This document shows, in pieces, positions 55,437-64,000 of a DNA stretch of 64,000 nucleotides (position 1 is its first letter; every line of letters starts with the position of its first letter). Under the pieces are notes generated by a model. The model saw only the letters and a list, made by a program, of their open reading frames with translations. It was not told the origin of the DNA and did not search any database. This stretch comes from Microdochium bolleyi (taxonomy: Eukaryota > Ascomycota > Sordariomycetes > Xylariales > Microdochiaceae): contig KQ964246.1 of the NCBI GenBank assembly GCA_001566295.1, forward strand, positions 1,240,001 through 1,304,000. Reading direction: 5' to 3'. Both the position numbers and the translations under genes were made by a program.

Positions 55437-55599
55437 AGGGCCGTTAAGTCCGGTCTGCCACGTATATCCATTTTTATGACGTGACGAGAAAATGACACTG
55501 CATATAAGAAGGCCAATTTCACAATATACATTGAAGCTTTTACATACGGCCTAAATGTTGCAGATGTTCTCGCACTCGACGCGTTGTATATGACACAGC

Positions 55600-57318
55600 T
55601 CACGGCGTCAGCTGCTGAATCGTCTTCTCCGCCACCTCCGTGATGATCTCGACATGCTTGTCCACATGGTGCTGCTCGACAAAGGGCGTCGCCGGGCAGT
55701 GGCGGATGCAGAAGACATCGCCGACCACCGTGCTCGACAGGAAGATCCTGCCGTCGGCCAGGATGGCGTCGTAAACCGTCTTGGTCAGCGCGTTCTGCGC
55801 CGCCACTGTGGCAGCAGCATCGTCGCCACTGGCAATGACTTTATCGGCAGCCTTTCCGTTCTTGACTTTGAACGTCGTCAGCGCGAAGCGCGGCCCCGTG
55901 ACGATCTCGAACAGGTCGTCCCTCTTCTTCAGCTCCGTGGCAAAGTTCTCGGCGAGGCCCATGTGCTTGCGGACGTGGTTCTGCAGACCCGAGATGCCGT
56001 ACGTGCGCAGGACAAACCACACCTTCAGACTCCGGAACCTCCGACCAAAGGGGATCTGCCAGTCGCGGTAGTCCGTGACGAGGCCCGAATCGGAGTGTGT
56101 GTTCTTCAGGATCGCCAGGCTCACGCTCAGGGCGTCGATTAAGTGCTTGCGCTGGCGGACATAGAGCAAGCTACAGTCGAAGTTGACGAGGAGCCACTTG
56201 TGCAGGTTCGTGTTGAAGCTGTGGAAGCGGTTGAATGCCGATGTGAGATGGTGGAATTCGGGGCAGATGAGGGCCACGCCGGCGTAGGCCGCATCGACGT
56301 GCACCCAGATCTCGCCTTTATCGCTGCCGAGGTTGCGGTTCTCCGCGTCCATCGGCGGGGCAAGCTCAGCGAGGACATCTGCGATAGAGTCCATGTCGTC
56401 AATGGCGCAAGTGTCCGTCGTGCCGAGAGTCACTGTGAGGTAGAAGGGCTCGAGGCCCTTGGCCCGCAGCGCCTCAATGGTACTGCGGACCTCCTCTCCG
56501 GTCAGCTTGTAGCTGTGCTCGGCGTGGACGGGGATCGACCGGTATCGCACGCCAGCGATCTGAGCTGCCTTCTTGGTGGCACTGTGGGTGGCGGCGGAGC
56601 CCAGTGCAACAAGCTTGCTCCGACGGATGGCAATGGCATCCTCCCGGGCTTCCTCGTCGGTGATGTGTTCCGTGGCTTCCCTGAGATACTTGTCTCTGGC
56701 GGCAACCATAACGGTGGCAATAGCCTCGGAAGCAGTGCCGTGAATCACACCTCCTCCGTGCGTCGGCCCAGTGGAGAGGTAGTCCTCAGGCAGATTAAAA
56801 GCCTTGGCTATCCAGTCAAGAACAATTGTCTCAAGCTCGGTGACGACGGGCGAGCAGATCCAGTTGAAGGCAGCGCCCGTGAATGCTGACGAGTACATCT
56901 CGCCAAGCATGGCCGGGAAGCTGCTCGAGGAAGGGAACCACGCCAAGAAGTTTGGTGACTGCCTGAAATTATAGTGTCAGGACTATGCTGTTTCTTGAAG
57001 ACATAGCACGAATACAGGTGAGTGATTGGACTGGGTTAACAAACCAGTGCGTGATTCCAGGCAGGATCTTGGACTCAATGTCCTTCTGGATATCTGCCCA
57101 TGGCTCGCCTTCCTGGGGCGGCGCATCCGGGAGCAGTGCTCTCAGATAGCCTGGCTGGACGTCTGGAACGACCCGGCGCTCCTCAACAGTATCGTAGTAT
57201 TTGACGACTAGGGTCACGTCGTCAGTACTGATCGGTATGCCAAGACAGCCGAAAACGGATGGGACTCACTATCGTCAATGGAAGCCACGGCGGCTTCACG
57301 GAACTGTTTGGAATCCAT
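55600..57318 (-). CDS. Aromatic-L-amino-acid decarboxylase (PLP, group II)
   Basis: PLP-dependent decarboxylase of the DOPA/tryptophan/tyrosine decarboxylase family, converting an aromatic amino acid to its amine. Three exons, 57318-57270, 57207-57045 and 56962-55600, give 524 aa. The N-terminus is MDSKQFREAAVASIDDIVKY, followed by VVPDVQPGYLRALLPDAPP and ILPGITHWQSPNFLAWFPSS, all hallmarks of the family. Later motifs are THGGGVIHGTASEAIATVMV, HVDAAYAGVALICPEF and FNTNLHKWLLVNFDCSLLYV, with the PLP-binding Lys at about 326. The C-terminal domain has TDYRDWQIPFGRRFRSLKVW. Substrate preference cannot be read safely. Exon 1 has a GTGAGT donor and exon 2 a GTTTGT donor. I see no biosynthetic cluster partners next to it. 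Confidence 0.94.
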
Positions 57319-57829
57319 AATTACAAGCAGGGGGACTTATCTGGTACAGATTATGATGTCGCCCGAAGTGAAAGTCTTCAGGAAATGGTGTTGAGCTTGA
57401 GGCTTTAGTTTGAGTGATGTAGTTGCGGGCGACGCCAAACGAGGGGAAATGTTGCCCCTGTCTCGAGTGGTGGGGCAGGATCAACCGTCCGGCGTGCAAC
57501 TATGTCGTCCTGTTCTCACTCGACTTTGGTTGCTCAACTCAGAAGAGCAGGTTTACTGCTGATAGTGAGCTGGGTATCTTTCATTCTTCTTCTCATCATG
57601 ATAAGAGTCGTATACTGGCTTGTCTGGCAACTTCATTGTGGCAGTGGCTTATGACGTAGTAGAGCCAGATACCTTCCCCGGATTTGCCGTCAACAGACTG
57701 TGAAGGCTAGTCGCTTTTTTAAGCTATACTTGTGTATATTGTTAACAATACCCTGAATTCCGATCATATGTTTACGAAGGGCCTCGTCGACGGGGTAGCT
57801 CCTCACTACTTGTCTGGGTCATGTGAGCC
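57319..57829. other. Intergenic: decarboxylase promoter and 2EXR-gene 3' flank
   Basis: About 510 bases holding a decarboxylase 5' flank and the trailer of the next gene. The region near 57715-57770 is A/T-rich. Nothing else is seen. Confidence 0.45.
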
Positions 57830-59197
57830 CTAGAATAGCCTAGAGGCCTGCTCATCAGCCGTCACGGCCCTCCAGGTGACCGTCCATACATACAACCGCG
57901 GTCCAAGACCATTGATCTCAAGCCGCTGCCTCTCTTGACATCCATCACACGCCTCGTTGGCCTCCCGCTGGCCCTGCGGGCACGCTGCACAGCGCATACT
58001 CCAGTAACCTTTTGTGCCCCGCCAGCTCATCTTCTCGACCACCCTGCCCTTTGCACTGAGATACCTCTTGCACTGCTGCTCGCCGGTGACTTCTTCCCCG
58101 CCTGGTGCGATGATGTTGTGCTGCTCCTCCGGAACCGGCTCCAGTGGGAAGCGCCACTTGACAGCCCAATCCGCGATCCTGTCCATCTCGTCCTTCTTGT
58201 CCTCGGCCGTCTCAAAGTCTATGGTGAGCGTCTTGAGGCATGTCATGTCGCGGAATGCCAGCCCCCACGAGTTGTGCTCAAACATGTCGAGCTGATCGTC
58301 GTTGTGGTCATCGACATCACGCGCCGCGACCCGCCCCATGTCGACGTGCATGTCGCCCGCCGAGTGGACAGTCCTGCGATACGGGCTGATCTTGAGCGGC
58401 CGGTTGCGCTCCCAGTCCCACCAGTCCCCCCTGCGTAGCGTGACGCGCAGGTGCTCCAAGCCCATGTACCACTTGCTGCTGGCGTACCAGGCGTTTCCGA
58501 GGTAGTGCTGCGTGTCCTCGAGCCAGTACTGCTGCGTGAAGAGCCTCGCGGACCGCGGGGCGACGTCCTGCATCATCTTGCCGGGGATGGACGACGGCCG
58601 CCTGCCGAGCCTGTGCGCCACGAAGGACCGCGGGTCGGCGTTCTGCACGTACGGCTCGCTGCCGCGGTTGCAGTAGAAGACAAACTCCTTCTGCGCCAGC
58701 GGCAGGGCGTGCGTTTCGAGGTAGACCCGCCGGCAGGTGAGCAGGAGATTGTAGTGGTTTACGACGGGCCTCGTGTTGTCCGGACGCAGCCAATCGAAGC
58801 CAGCATCCAGTTGACGGTATTCCTCGTCATGGAAGGCCCGCTCTGTCACGAGGTAGCTAGTCTTCTGGAACTGCTGCGAGGTTGGGAGATCTGGAACTGG
58901 CGCGAGCTCATGGTCGTGGCGAACCGCAATATCATGGGCAAATTTCTTGGCGTTCGGTGATGGAGATTCAGTAACTGCGTACTCGAAAATAAGAGTCCTG
59001 ATTTCAGCCGGGATTCTGCCGTTGTAGAAGGGCGAGGCCAGTTGGGGATCAATTGTCTTGTTCTCGAGGTGCTGAGACAAGTTGAAGTTCTTGTCGCTGT
59101 CGTTGTCGTCTGATTGGTGACCGGCCACACGCCATCTCGAGAAAGGGTTCGGGAGTATCGACATGGCGCGGTTGGGCAACGACATGGGCAATTCCAT
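57830..59197 (-). CDS. 2EXR-type fungal hypothetical protein
   Basis: Single-exon frame; 455 aa from the ATG at 59197 (MELPMSLPNRAMSILPNPFS). An F-box-like/2EXR start motif sits at about 60-75: IPAEIRTLIFEYAV. Further conserved-looking blocks are LLLTCRRVYLETHALPLAQK, then WYMGLEHLRVTLRRGDWWDW, then CLKTLTIDFETAEDKKDEMD. A C-terminal Cys cluster, MRCAACPQGQ and EACDGCQERQ, could bind a metal. It ends in LYVWTVTWRAV. Such proteins are abundant in filamentous ascomycetes and have no assigned function. The frame is open to another ATG at 59455, but those 86 codons translate to leader-like sequence, so I prefer 59197. It could be a regulatory or ubiquitin-ligase adaptor, but that is a guess. Confidence 0.82.
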   Translation of the reverse strand: MELPMSLPNRAMSILPNPFSRWRVAGHQSDDNDSDKNFNLSQHLENKTIDPQLASPFYNGRIPAEIRTLIFEYAVTESPSPNAKKFAHDIAVRHDHELAPVPDLPTSQQFQKTSYLVTERAFHDEEYRQLDAGFDWLRPDNTRPVVNHYNLLLTCRRVYLETHALPLAQKEFVFYCNRGSEPYVQNADPRSFVAHRLGRRPSSIPGKMMQDVAPRSARLFTQQYWLEDTQHYLGNAWYASSKWYMGLEHLRVTLRRGDWWDWERNRPLKISPYRRTVHSAGDMHVDMGRVAARDVDDHNDDQLDMFEHNSWGLAFRDMTCLKTLTIDFETAEDKKDEMDRIADWAVKWRFPLEPVPEEQHNIIAPGGEEVTGEQQCKRYLSAKGRVVEKMSWRGTKGYWSMRCAACPQGQREANEACDGCQERQRLEINGLGPRLYVWTVTWRAVTADEQASRLF

Positions 59198-59948
59198 GCC
59201 CGTGTGACAGTCTGAGGTAGTCACTACGTTGGGTGGGGTAAGCGTAAACCGAATGGCTATGCCGAAAAGATTCAAAAGATAAAAATAAAATGCCCCAAAT
59301 CTGCAAGGTTTCTCGCTCAGAGTACACAGAGGCAGCATGAGACGTAAAACAGGCGAATCGTCGTGGCTTATAAGTTGGAGCTTGACGGCTATCGGGTGGA
59401 TCACACGGTATGGGGAAGTCGGTTTAGGCAGGTTAGGCTGCTGCAGCTCCAGCATCCGCTTTCAAGCTTTCCCGTCCTCCAATTCCCTGTTTTCCACTCC
59501 TCGGAGCTTCCCCTCCCTGTGCATGAATGGCAGCTGACTACTCAAGTGTGCCGGCCTTTCGCCACCAGACCCTTGTGCCTCAGACAGAGTATCTGACTTG
59601 GTGGACTATGGGATCGTACGGTGGCAGAAAGCGCCATGGAGGCCAACCTTTGGCCCAGCACATGGCTCGTCGTAGCTGAGCCTTCGGAACCACAGTTGAG
59701 TGCTGCATGGATTGCGGACAGAATAATTGATGCTTTCATTCTTGGGTGTCTGTAAATTGAGCCACCAAACGCCAGTTCCCAGTCAACGAGCTCTGAATAA
59801 CATGACAAGATCGACCACATGCCAAATTTTGTGTGGATAAGAAATCTGTGTTGCGCAAGCGCTGCGCGTAGACTTTCCGACGATGCAAACCATCCCTGAC
59901 TTTCCAAGGTCCTCTGCGATACTTCTGTAGAAGTTGGGCGATCCTCGC
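59198..59948. other. Intergenic: 2EXR-gene promoter and La 3' flank
   Basis: Includes the alternative upstream start at 59455 for the 2EXR gene and the trailer of the La gene. No other feature. Confidence 0.4.
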
Positions 59949-61250
59949 TTATGCAGTAGCCTCCTTGGTATCGACCTTCTTGGCGGGGGGCTCGTCGCCA
60001 TGGCCCTCACCGTCTCTGGTGCGCTTTCCGTTCTCCTTCTCGCCTTCGCCGCTGATATTGATCTTGGGACGACCAACATCTCTGTTGTCACGCTGTTCTG
60101 GCTCCCGGACGGCGCCGTCGCGGCCACCATCCTGACGGTCCCGTCCGCCGCGTCCCCGGTTGCCGCCCCGACCCCGACCCCGACCCCGGTCGTTTCTGCC
60201 TCCACGGCGGTCCTTGAAGCCATTGCGCTGGTCCTGGTCACGTCTCTTCTTCCAGTCATCAGAGTCACCGCCTCGGCCGCCCTTGCCACCCCGTCCACCG
60301 CGCCCGCCCCGAGCACCACCTCGGGCTCTGTTGTTGTGGGGGTCCACGCGGCCCTCACGGATATCTTCGTTCTTCTGATCAATGTATTCCTTCTTGGACA
60401 TGATCAGGAGCGGGTGCTCCTCCTTCCATTGAGGCTTGGGGTCAAGGGCCAGAAACTTCTCGGCGGTCTCCTTGTCAGCCCACTCGACAAAGACGGAGCC
60501 TTTGAACGCCCGATTGTCCGCGCGCCGGAGGCGGACCGAGTTGATCTCGCCGTACTTTGTGAAGAACTGCTCAATGTCGACCTGCGTGGTGGGTGTCTCG
60601 TCACCGAATCCCTTGGCGTAGATGCTCTGCTCCTCGGCTTGGCTTTGCTTGGACGGGTCGAAGGGAGTCTTGCGGCGAACGGTCTCCTCGCCTTCCTCGC
60701 CCTCAACGACAAGCGCCTTGCTCTCCTTCAGAGCATTGACGACGGCTGAGTAGGGCTGGAAGCGCTTCATGCGCTTGAAGCTGCTGATCTGTTTGACGGG
60801 AACAGCCTTGTTCTCGGCGCCACCCACGAGGTCGAACAAGAACTTATCGGAGGGCAAGTTGCTGTTACTGAAGTAGAACTCCACCTGAAAGTAGCCGTTG
60901 CGTTAGTATGGCAGCGCTTCACATCCGAGCGCACGACCTCGTGGTCGACTTACCTGTGTGCGAATCTGCTTGGGGTCATCAGTCTCAGGCAGAACCGAAG
61001 GGTCAAATTTGACGTTGTTACGAAAGACCTTGTCGTCCGCGTTCTTTCTGCCGCTGACCCTGAGCATGCCCTCCGGTACCTGGTGGGCAGATGTCTTGGC
61101 CTTTGCTCCCGCCGTCTCGGTGTCTTGGGTTTCGTCGGTGGTAGCCTCGGTCTTGGCTTCGACCGCGGGGGTCTCGCTGACAGCCTCAGCCGCAGGAGCC
61201 TCGAATGGCGCCTCGACAGCCTCAACAGGCTTGACTTCCTGATCGCTCAT
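59949..61250 (-). CDS. LHP1: La-family RNA-binding protein
   Basis: Binds UUU-OH ends of new RNA polymerase III transcripts and helps pre-tRNA maturation. Two exons, 61250-60954 and 60884-59949, with a 69-nt intron, give 410 aa. An acidic Ala/Glu/Thr-rich leader (1-60) precedes the La motif (about 80-170): IRTQVEFYFSNSNLPSDKFL, then VPVKQISSFKRMKRFQP. The La RRM follows (about 190-275): SIYAKGFGDETPTTQVDIEQ, INSVRLRR and FKGSVFVEWADKETAEKFL. The C-terminal third is an RGG/RGRG-rich tail with a basic, probably nuclear-localising, end (RTRDGEGHGDEPPAKKVDTK). The intron falls exactly inside the La motif, so the unspliced frame would lack the recognition loop. It shares the window with an intron-bearing tRNA gene, a typical client, but no functional link is implied. 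Confidence 0.96.
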
Positions 61251-63055
61251 GGTGGCGATGGCTGCTCGACAGCGATTGACAGGTCCTCGAATAGATCCGA
61301 ATTGCGTTGGTAGAGCACGTGTGTCTGTGGTGCAGGACGCTGTTAGCTTAGCTAGTTGATTGATTGAAAGCCAATTGCATCCAGCAAGACAGTCCGCGCA
61401 GCAATCAGTGCGCGCCTGTTGGCAAGTGTATGCGCCAACGTTTCCCAGTCAACGGCCAACGGAGGCAATGGGCTGACGCTTCGGCGTCGGCCGAGTCATC
61501 GGCGAGAGCGATGATTCATGCGGAGGAAACCGAGGTCGGTGAGCGCAATGTGAGGAGCATGCATTTTGGGGCGTACCTTTCTGGTCTAAGCGAGCGCGGT
61601 GCAGATCCGAGGCAGCTTGTCCGTATTCCGAGGGTTGATTGATATCAGACACAAGACCAGCCGGAGAAAGTGATTTGCAGTCGCAGAAAAAGAATTGGCA
61701 GCACACTCGCGCTCTGGACTCGGAAGCTCTCCACCCAATGGTTTTTTCTGCCGCGCGCGCCAATAGGCAAGCGCTACCGCGGAGGCTCAAATCGAGGTTT
61801 TAGATACGCTAGCTGGGGGTCAGATACTCCGCACCCCACCATTCCCTTCTGGCAGGCGGTCATGGCTCATCTGGACGCTCCAGGGCTGTCTCTGGGTAGC
61901 TAAAATAAGTACTAAAGCATCGAAGGTACCTTGAATAGTAGCTCAGTGTAGCATCTCCAAACCCTTCCAAAGAGAAGAGCAGAGCAGTCCTGGGAGACAA
62001 GACGATGGCTTCTCTGCAGCGAAGAGAACAGACTGCGAACGTCTTTGGCGAAGGGAGAGATTCAAGCTTGGGCCGTCGCAATGACGCAGGCTTAGAAATC
62101 GAGGATTGGGAATACAGAGCTCGGCTGAGTGAGCACATCTCAGCCTTCTGTGATCTACCCCGTCACGACATTAGGTCGAGAGTGCCATGAATCTAGATCT
62201 GACACATCGAGACCTGGGCGATGGCTGATTTCACATGATTTGAGTGGTCCGAAATACGTCGGCTCCGGAGATGCAAAGCAGCACATGGGCCACAAGGGTG
62301 AGCAACGGGCAGGGGACCCGGGGCTGAGGCTGGTGCTGATGCTGCGGAAGAATCCGCATGGCATTGTCAGCGTCAAGCATGTCTGGATGGCATGGGAAAG
62401 TTGGGCGAGGCAGAGGTAGACACATCATGTAGATGAGGAAAGGGCGACGATATTGATTCCCAACCTGTCATGTCAACCGCGGGTGCACATGCGGGCGCCG
62501 AGGGGCAGGACGGGCAACCCGCACCTGCATCCCTGAGCTGACAATGCGCCGGTCGCGGCTGGCTGCTTGGACAGCTCCAGTGCTTGGCAGTGCTTGTGGT
62601 CGCCTGCTCGAGGGCGCGCGCGCATGCCACTGCACCCTTTGGACCTCTCCCGGCAGCCGTATCATGATTAAAGCCCACGACGTCTGCCGCCCTGGATGGA
62701 CAGCACCGCTATGCTCGCACGCGGATGACCCAGCGCACGATTCTTCGACTCGTCCGTCTCTGCACTGTTTTTCCCACCTTTGGAAAGCACCTGCCTCCTT
62801 CGCTAGACTCTCCCGTGTTACACTCTCGAGGATCCCCTCCAGCATATCCCGGGGAACCAAGAAGCGCCACAACGTGCCCATCGTGCCATAGTTTCGTCAC
62901 GCGGCTCTGCTTCCACACCTCACATAGGGTATGCGGTTGAGTGATCCAGGCACGGGCTCATGCTCCCTCGCTCAGCATACGTCCGCCATACTCGCAGCCG
63001 TCTAGCGCTCCCCTGATCGGCACTGCCTACTGCTTGCACCCGTCCCGCTTTCGTG
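61251..63055. other. Intergenic: divergent promoters of La and the Zn2Cys6 regulator
   Basis: About 1.8 kb between two divergent genes. Small ORFs on both strands overlap and have no domains. No RNA gene or repeat is recognised. Confidence 0.45.
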
Positions 63056-64000
63056 ATGGAGCCTTCAGCGCCAGCATCTCCGTCCTTTCCGAACAGCCAG
63101 GCTGAGAATGCCCAGCCATCACAGGCAAGAAAGAAGTCACGGAGGAGCACAGACCCGAACAACCAGAAGCGCCGTTGTGTATCTACCGCCTGTGTCGCCT
63201 GCCGCAGGAGGAAATCGAAATGCGATGGAGCTCTGCCCAGCTGCGCTGCCTGCGCCAGTGTCTACGGCAGCGAGTGCGTCTATGATCCAAACTCGGATCA
63301 CCGGCGCAAAGGCGTCTACAAGGAAAAAGTCGACAGCAGCAAGGCCCAGGAGTCGACGCTGCAGATCATTGTCGAGGCCATCCTAAACGCTGCCGAGGAC
63401 GATGTGCACGAGATCGTGCGAAGGATCAGGACCTGTGACAACCTCGACGTGATGGCCGAGTCCCTCACCAGGACGGGCCACGGTTCAGGCGACTTCGATA
63501 GTGCTGACGACAACGAGATTGACCAGGACTACACCACTACCCTGCCGGTAGAGGGCGAGCGCGACCTGGCTCGGAAGATGGGTGAGTTGCGTCTGGAGAA
63601 TGGCGCGGTGCGCTTCATCGGCGGCACATCGAACCTGATCTACCTGGGCCCGGATACGGTGCTACAAGGAGATGTAGAGACGGCAGAGTCTGTCATGGTA
63701 GATGCCAATCCTGTCACCAGCTGGACAAATGTCACAAAAGACCCCCAGGTTATCATACACCTGCTCAATATGTACTGGAACTGGCACTACCCGTACTTTA
63801 CTACTCTATCCAGGAGCCTGTTCTACAGGGACTTTCTCAAAGGCAAACCACAGGTCTCCCCGCACAGGACTGCCTACTGCTCGGCATTGCTTGTCAATGC
63901 CATGCTTGCGCTGGGCTGCCACTTCACGAATGTCGGCGCGGCGTATGCGGTCCCCGGCGATAGCTGGACGAAAGGCGACCACTTTTTTGCGGAGGCAAAG
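63056..64000 (+). CDS. Zn2Cys6 fungal transcription factor (5' part, runs off right edge)
   Basis: The frame is open from the ATG at 63056 to the window end, 315 codons without a stop or needed intron. A basic leader (KKSRRSTDPNNQKRR) precedes a binuclear zinc cluster at Cys46-49-56-63-66-74 (spacing 2-6-6-2-7): ACVACRRRKSKCDGALPSC, then ECVYD. A linker and probable dimerisation helix follow. The fungal-specific regulatory domain begins around residue 170-240 with RFIGGTSNLIYLGP, YWNWHYPYFTTLSRSLFYRD and ALLVNAMLALGCHFTNVG. This is a nuclear, DNA-binding regulator, but the target genes cannot be told. The C-terminal part is missing. It is divergent from the La gene. Confidence 0.93.
   Translation, partial: MEPSAPASPSFPNSQAENAQPSQARKKSRRSTDPNNQKRRCVSTACVACRRRKSKCDGALPSCAACASVYGSECVYDPNSDHRRKGVYKEKVDSSKAQESTLQIIVEAILNAAEDDVHEIVRRIRTCDNLDVMAESLTRTGHGSGDFDSADDNEIDQDYTTTLPVEGERDLARKMGELRLENGAVRFIGGTSNLIYLGPDTVLQGDVETAESVMVDANPVTSWTNVTKDPQVIIHLLNMYWNWHYPYFTTLSRSLFYRDFLKGKPQVSPHRTAYCSALLVNAMLALGCHFTNVGAAYAVPGDSWTKGDHFFAEAK

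Overview
The window reads as nuclear DNA of a filamentous ascomycete (Pezizomycotina, most likely a Sordariomycete). Genes are single transcription units with short spliceosomal introns (about 50-160 nt, GTRNGT donors, CTAAC/CTGAC-like branch sites, YAG acceptors). The proteins are fungal housekeeping orthologues plus a Zn2Cys6 regulator, a 2EXR protein and a small GPI-anchored Ser/Thr-rich protein. I see no operons, CRISPR arrays, prophage or intact transposon. Coordinates of spliced genes were worked out by hand and checked for reading frame; individual borders could be off by a base.

Layout, left to right. 1-556 (-): 5' end of an unrecognised gene running off the left edge. 2168-2945 (+): ribosomal protein eL36. 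3430-4992 (-): UBX4/TUG-type Cdc48 cofactor, divergent from 5753-6642 (+): proteasome beta-3 (PUP3). 7595-10754 (-): SERCA-type Ca2+-ATPase. 12216-16393 (-): synaptojanin-like Sac/5-phosphatase. 17865-20176 (+): U1 snRNP factor PRP39. 22572-23706 (+): cytochrome c peroxidase. 24508-25581 (+): F1-ATPase assembly factor ATP11. 25923-27757 (-): 4-coumarate-CoA-ligase-like enzyme ending in a peroxisomal AKL signal. 28536-30777 (-): membrane-anchored steryl-ester-hydrolase-like lipase. 32587-36915 (+): PEX6. 37294-37404 (+): intron-containing tRNA-Ala(AGC). 38128-39679 (-): SH3BGR/thioredoxin-fold protein with a long charged tail.

A gene-poor stretch follows (39.7-43.5 kb), then a possible small Cys-rich protein (43575-43940, +), the GPI-anchored protein (44856-45329, -), a disordered hypothetical protein (48181-49218, -), Ran GTPase (50178-51165, -), the proteasome chaperone NAS2 (52334-53258, -), an Arg/Gly/Asp-rich hypothetical protein (54621-55436, +), an aromatic-amino-acid decarboxylase (55600-57318, -), a 2EXR-type hypothetical protein (57830-59197, -), the La RNA-binding protein (59949-61250, -) and the first 315 codons of a Zn2Cys6 transcription factor (63056-right edge, +).

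Functional themes: ubiquitin-proteasome system (UBX4, PUP3, NAS2), peroxisome and lipid metabolism (4CL-like with AKL, lipase, PEX6), mitochondrion (CCP1, ATP11) and RNA/nuclear transport (PRP39, La, Ran, tRNA). I found no clear new multi-gene system. The items most worth a second look are the UBX4/PUP3 divergent promoter, the PUP3 gene structure (start-codon-only exon plus a 19-nt microexon), the outsized PRP39 intron, the peroxisome/lipid neighbourhood, the SH3BGR-like protein with its repetitive tail, a nested inverted repeat near 17.1 kb, and several lineage-specific genes.
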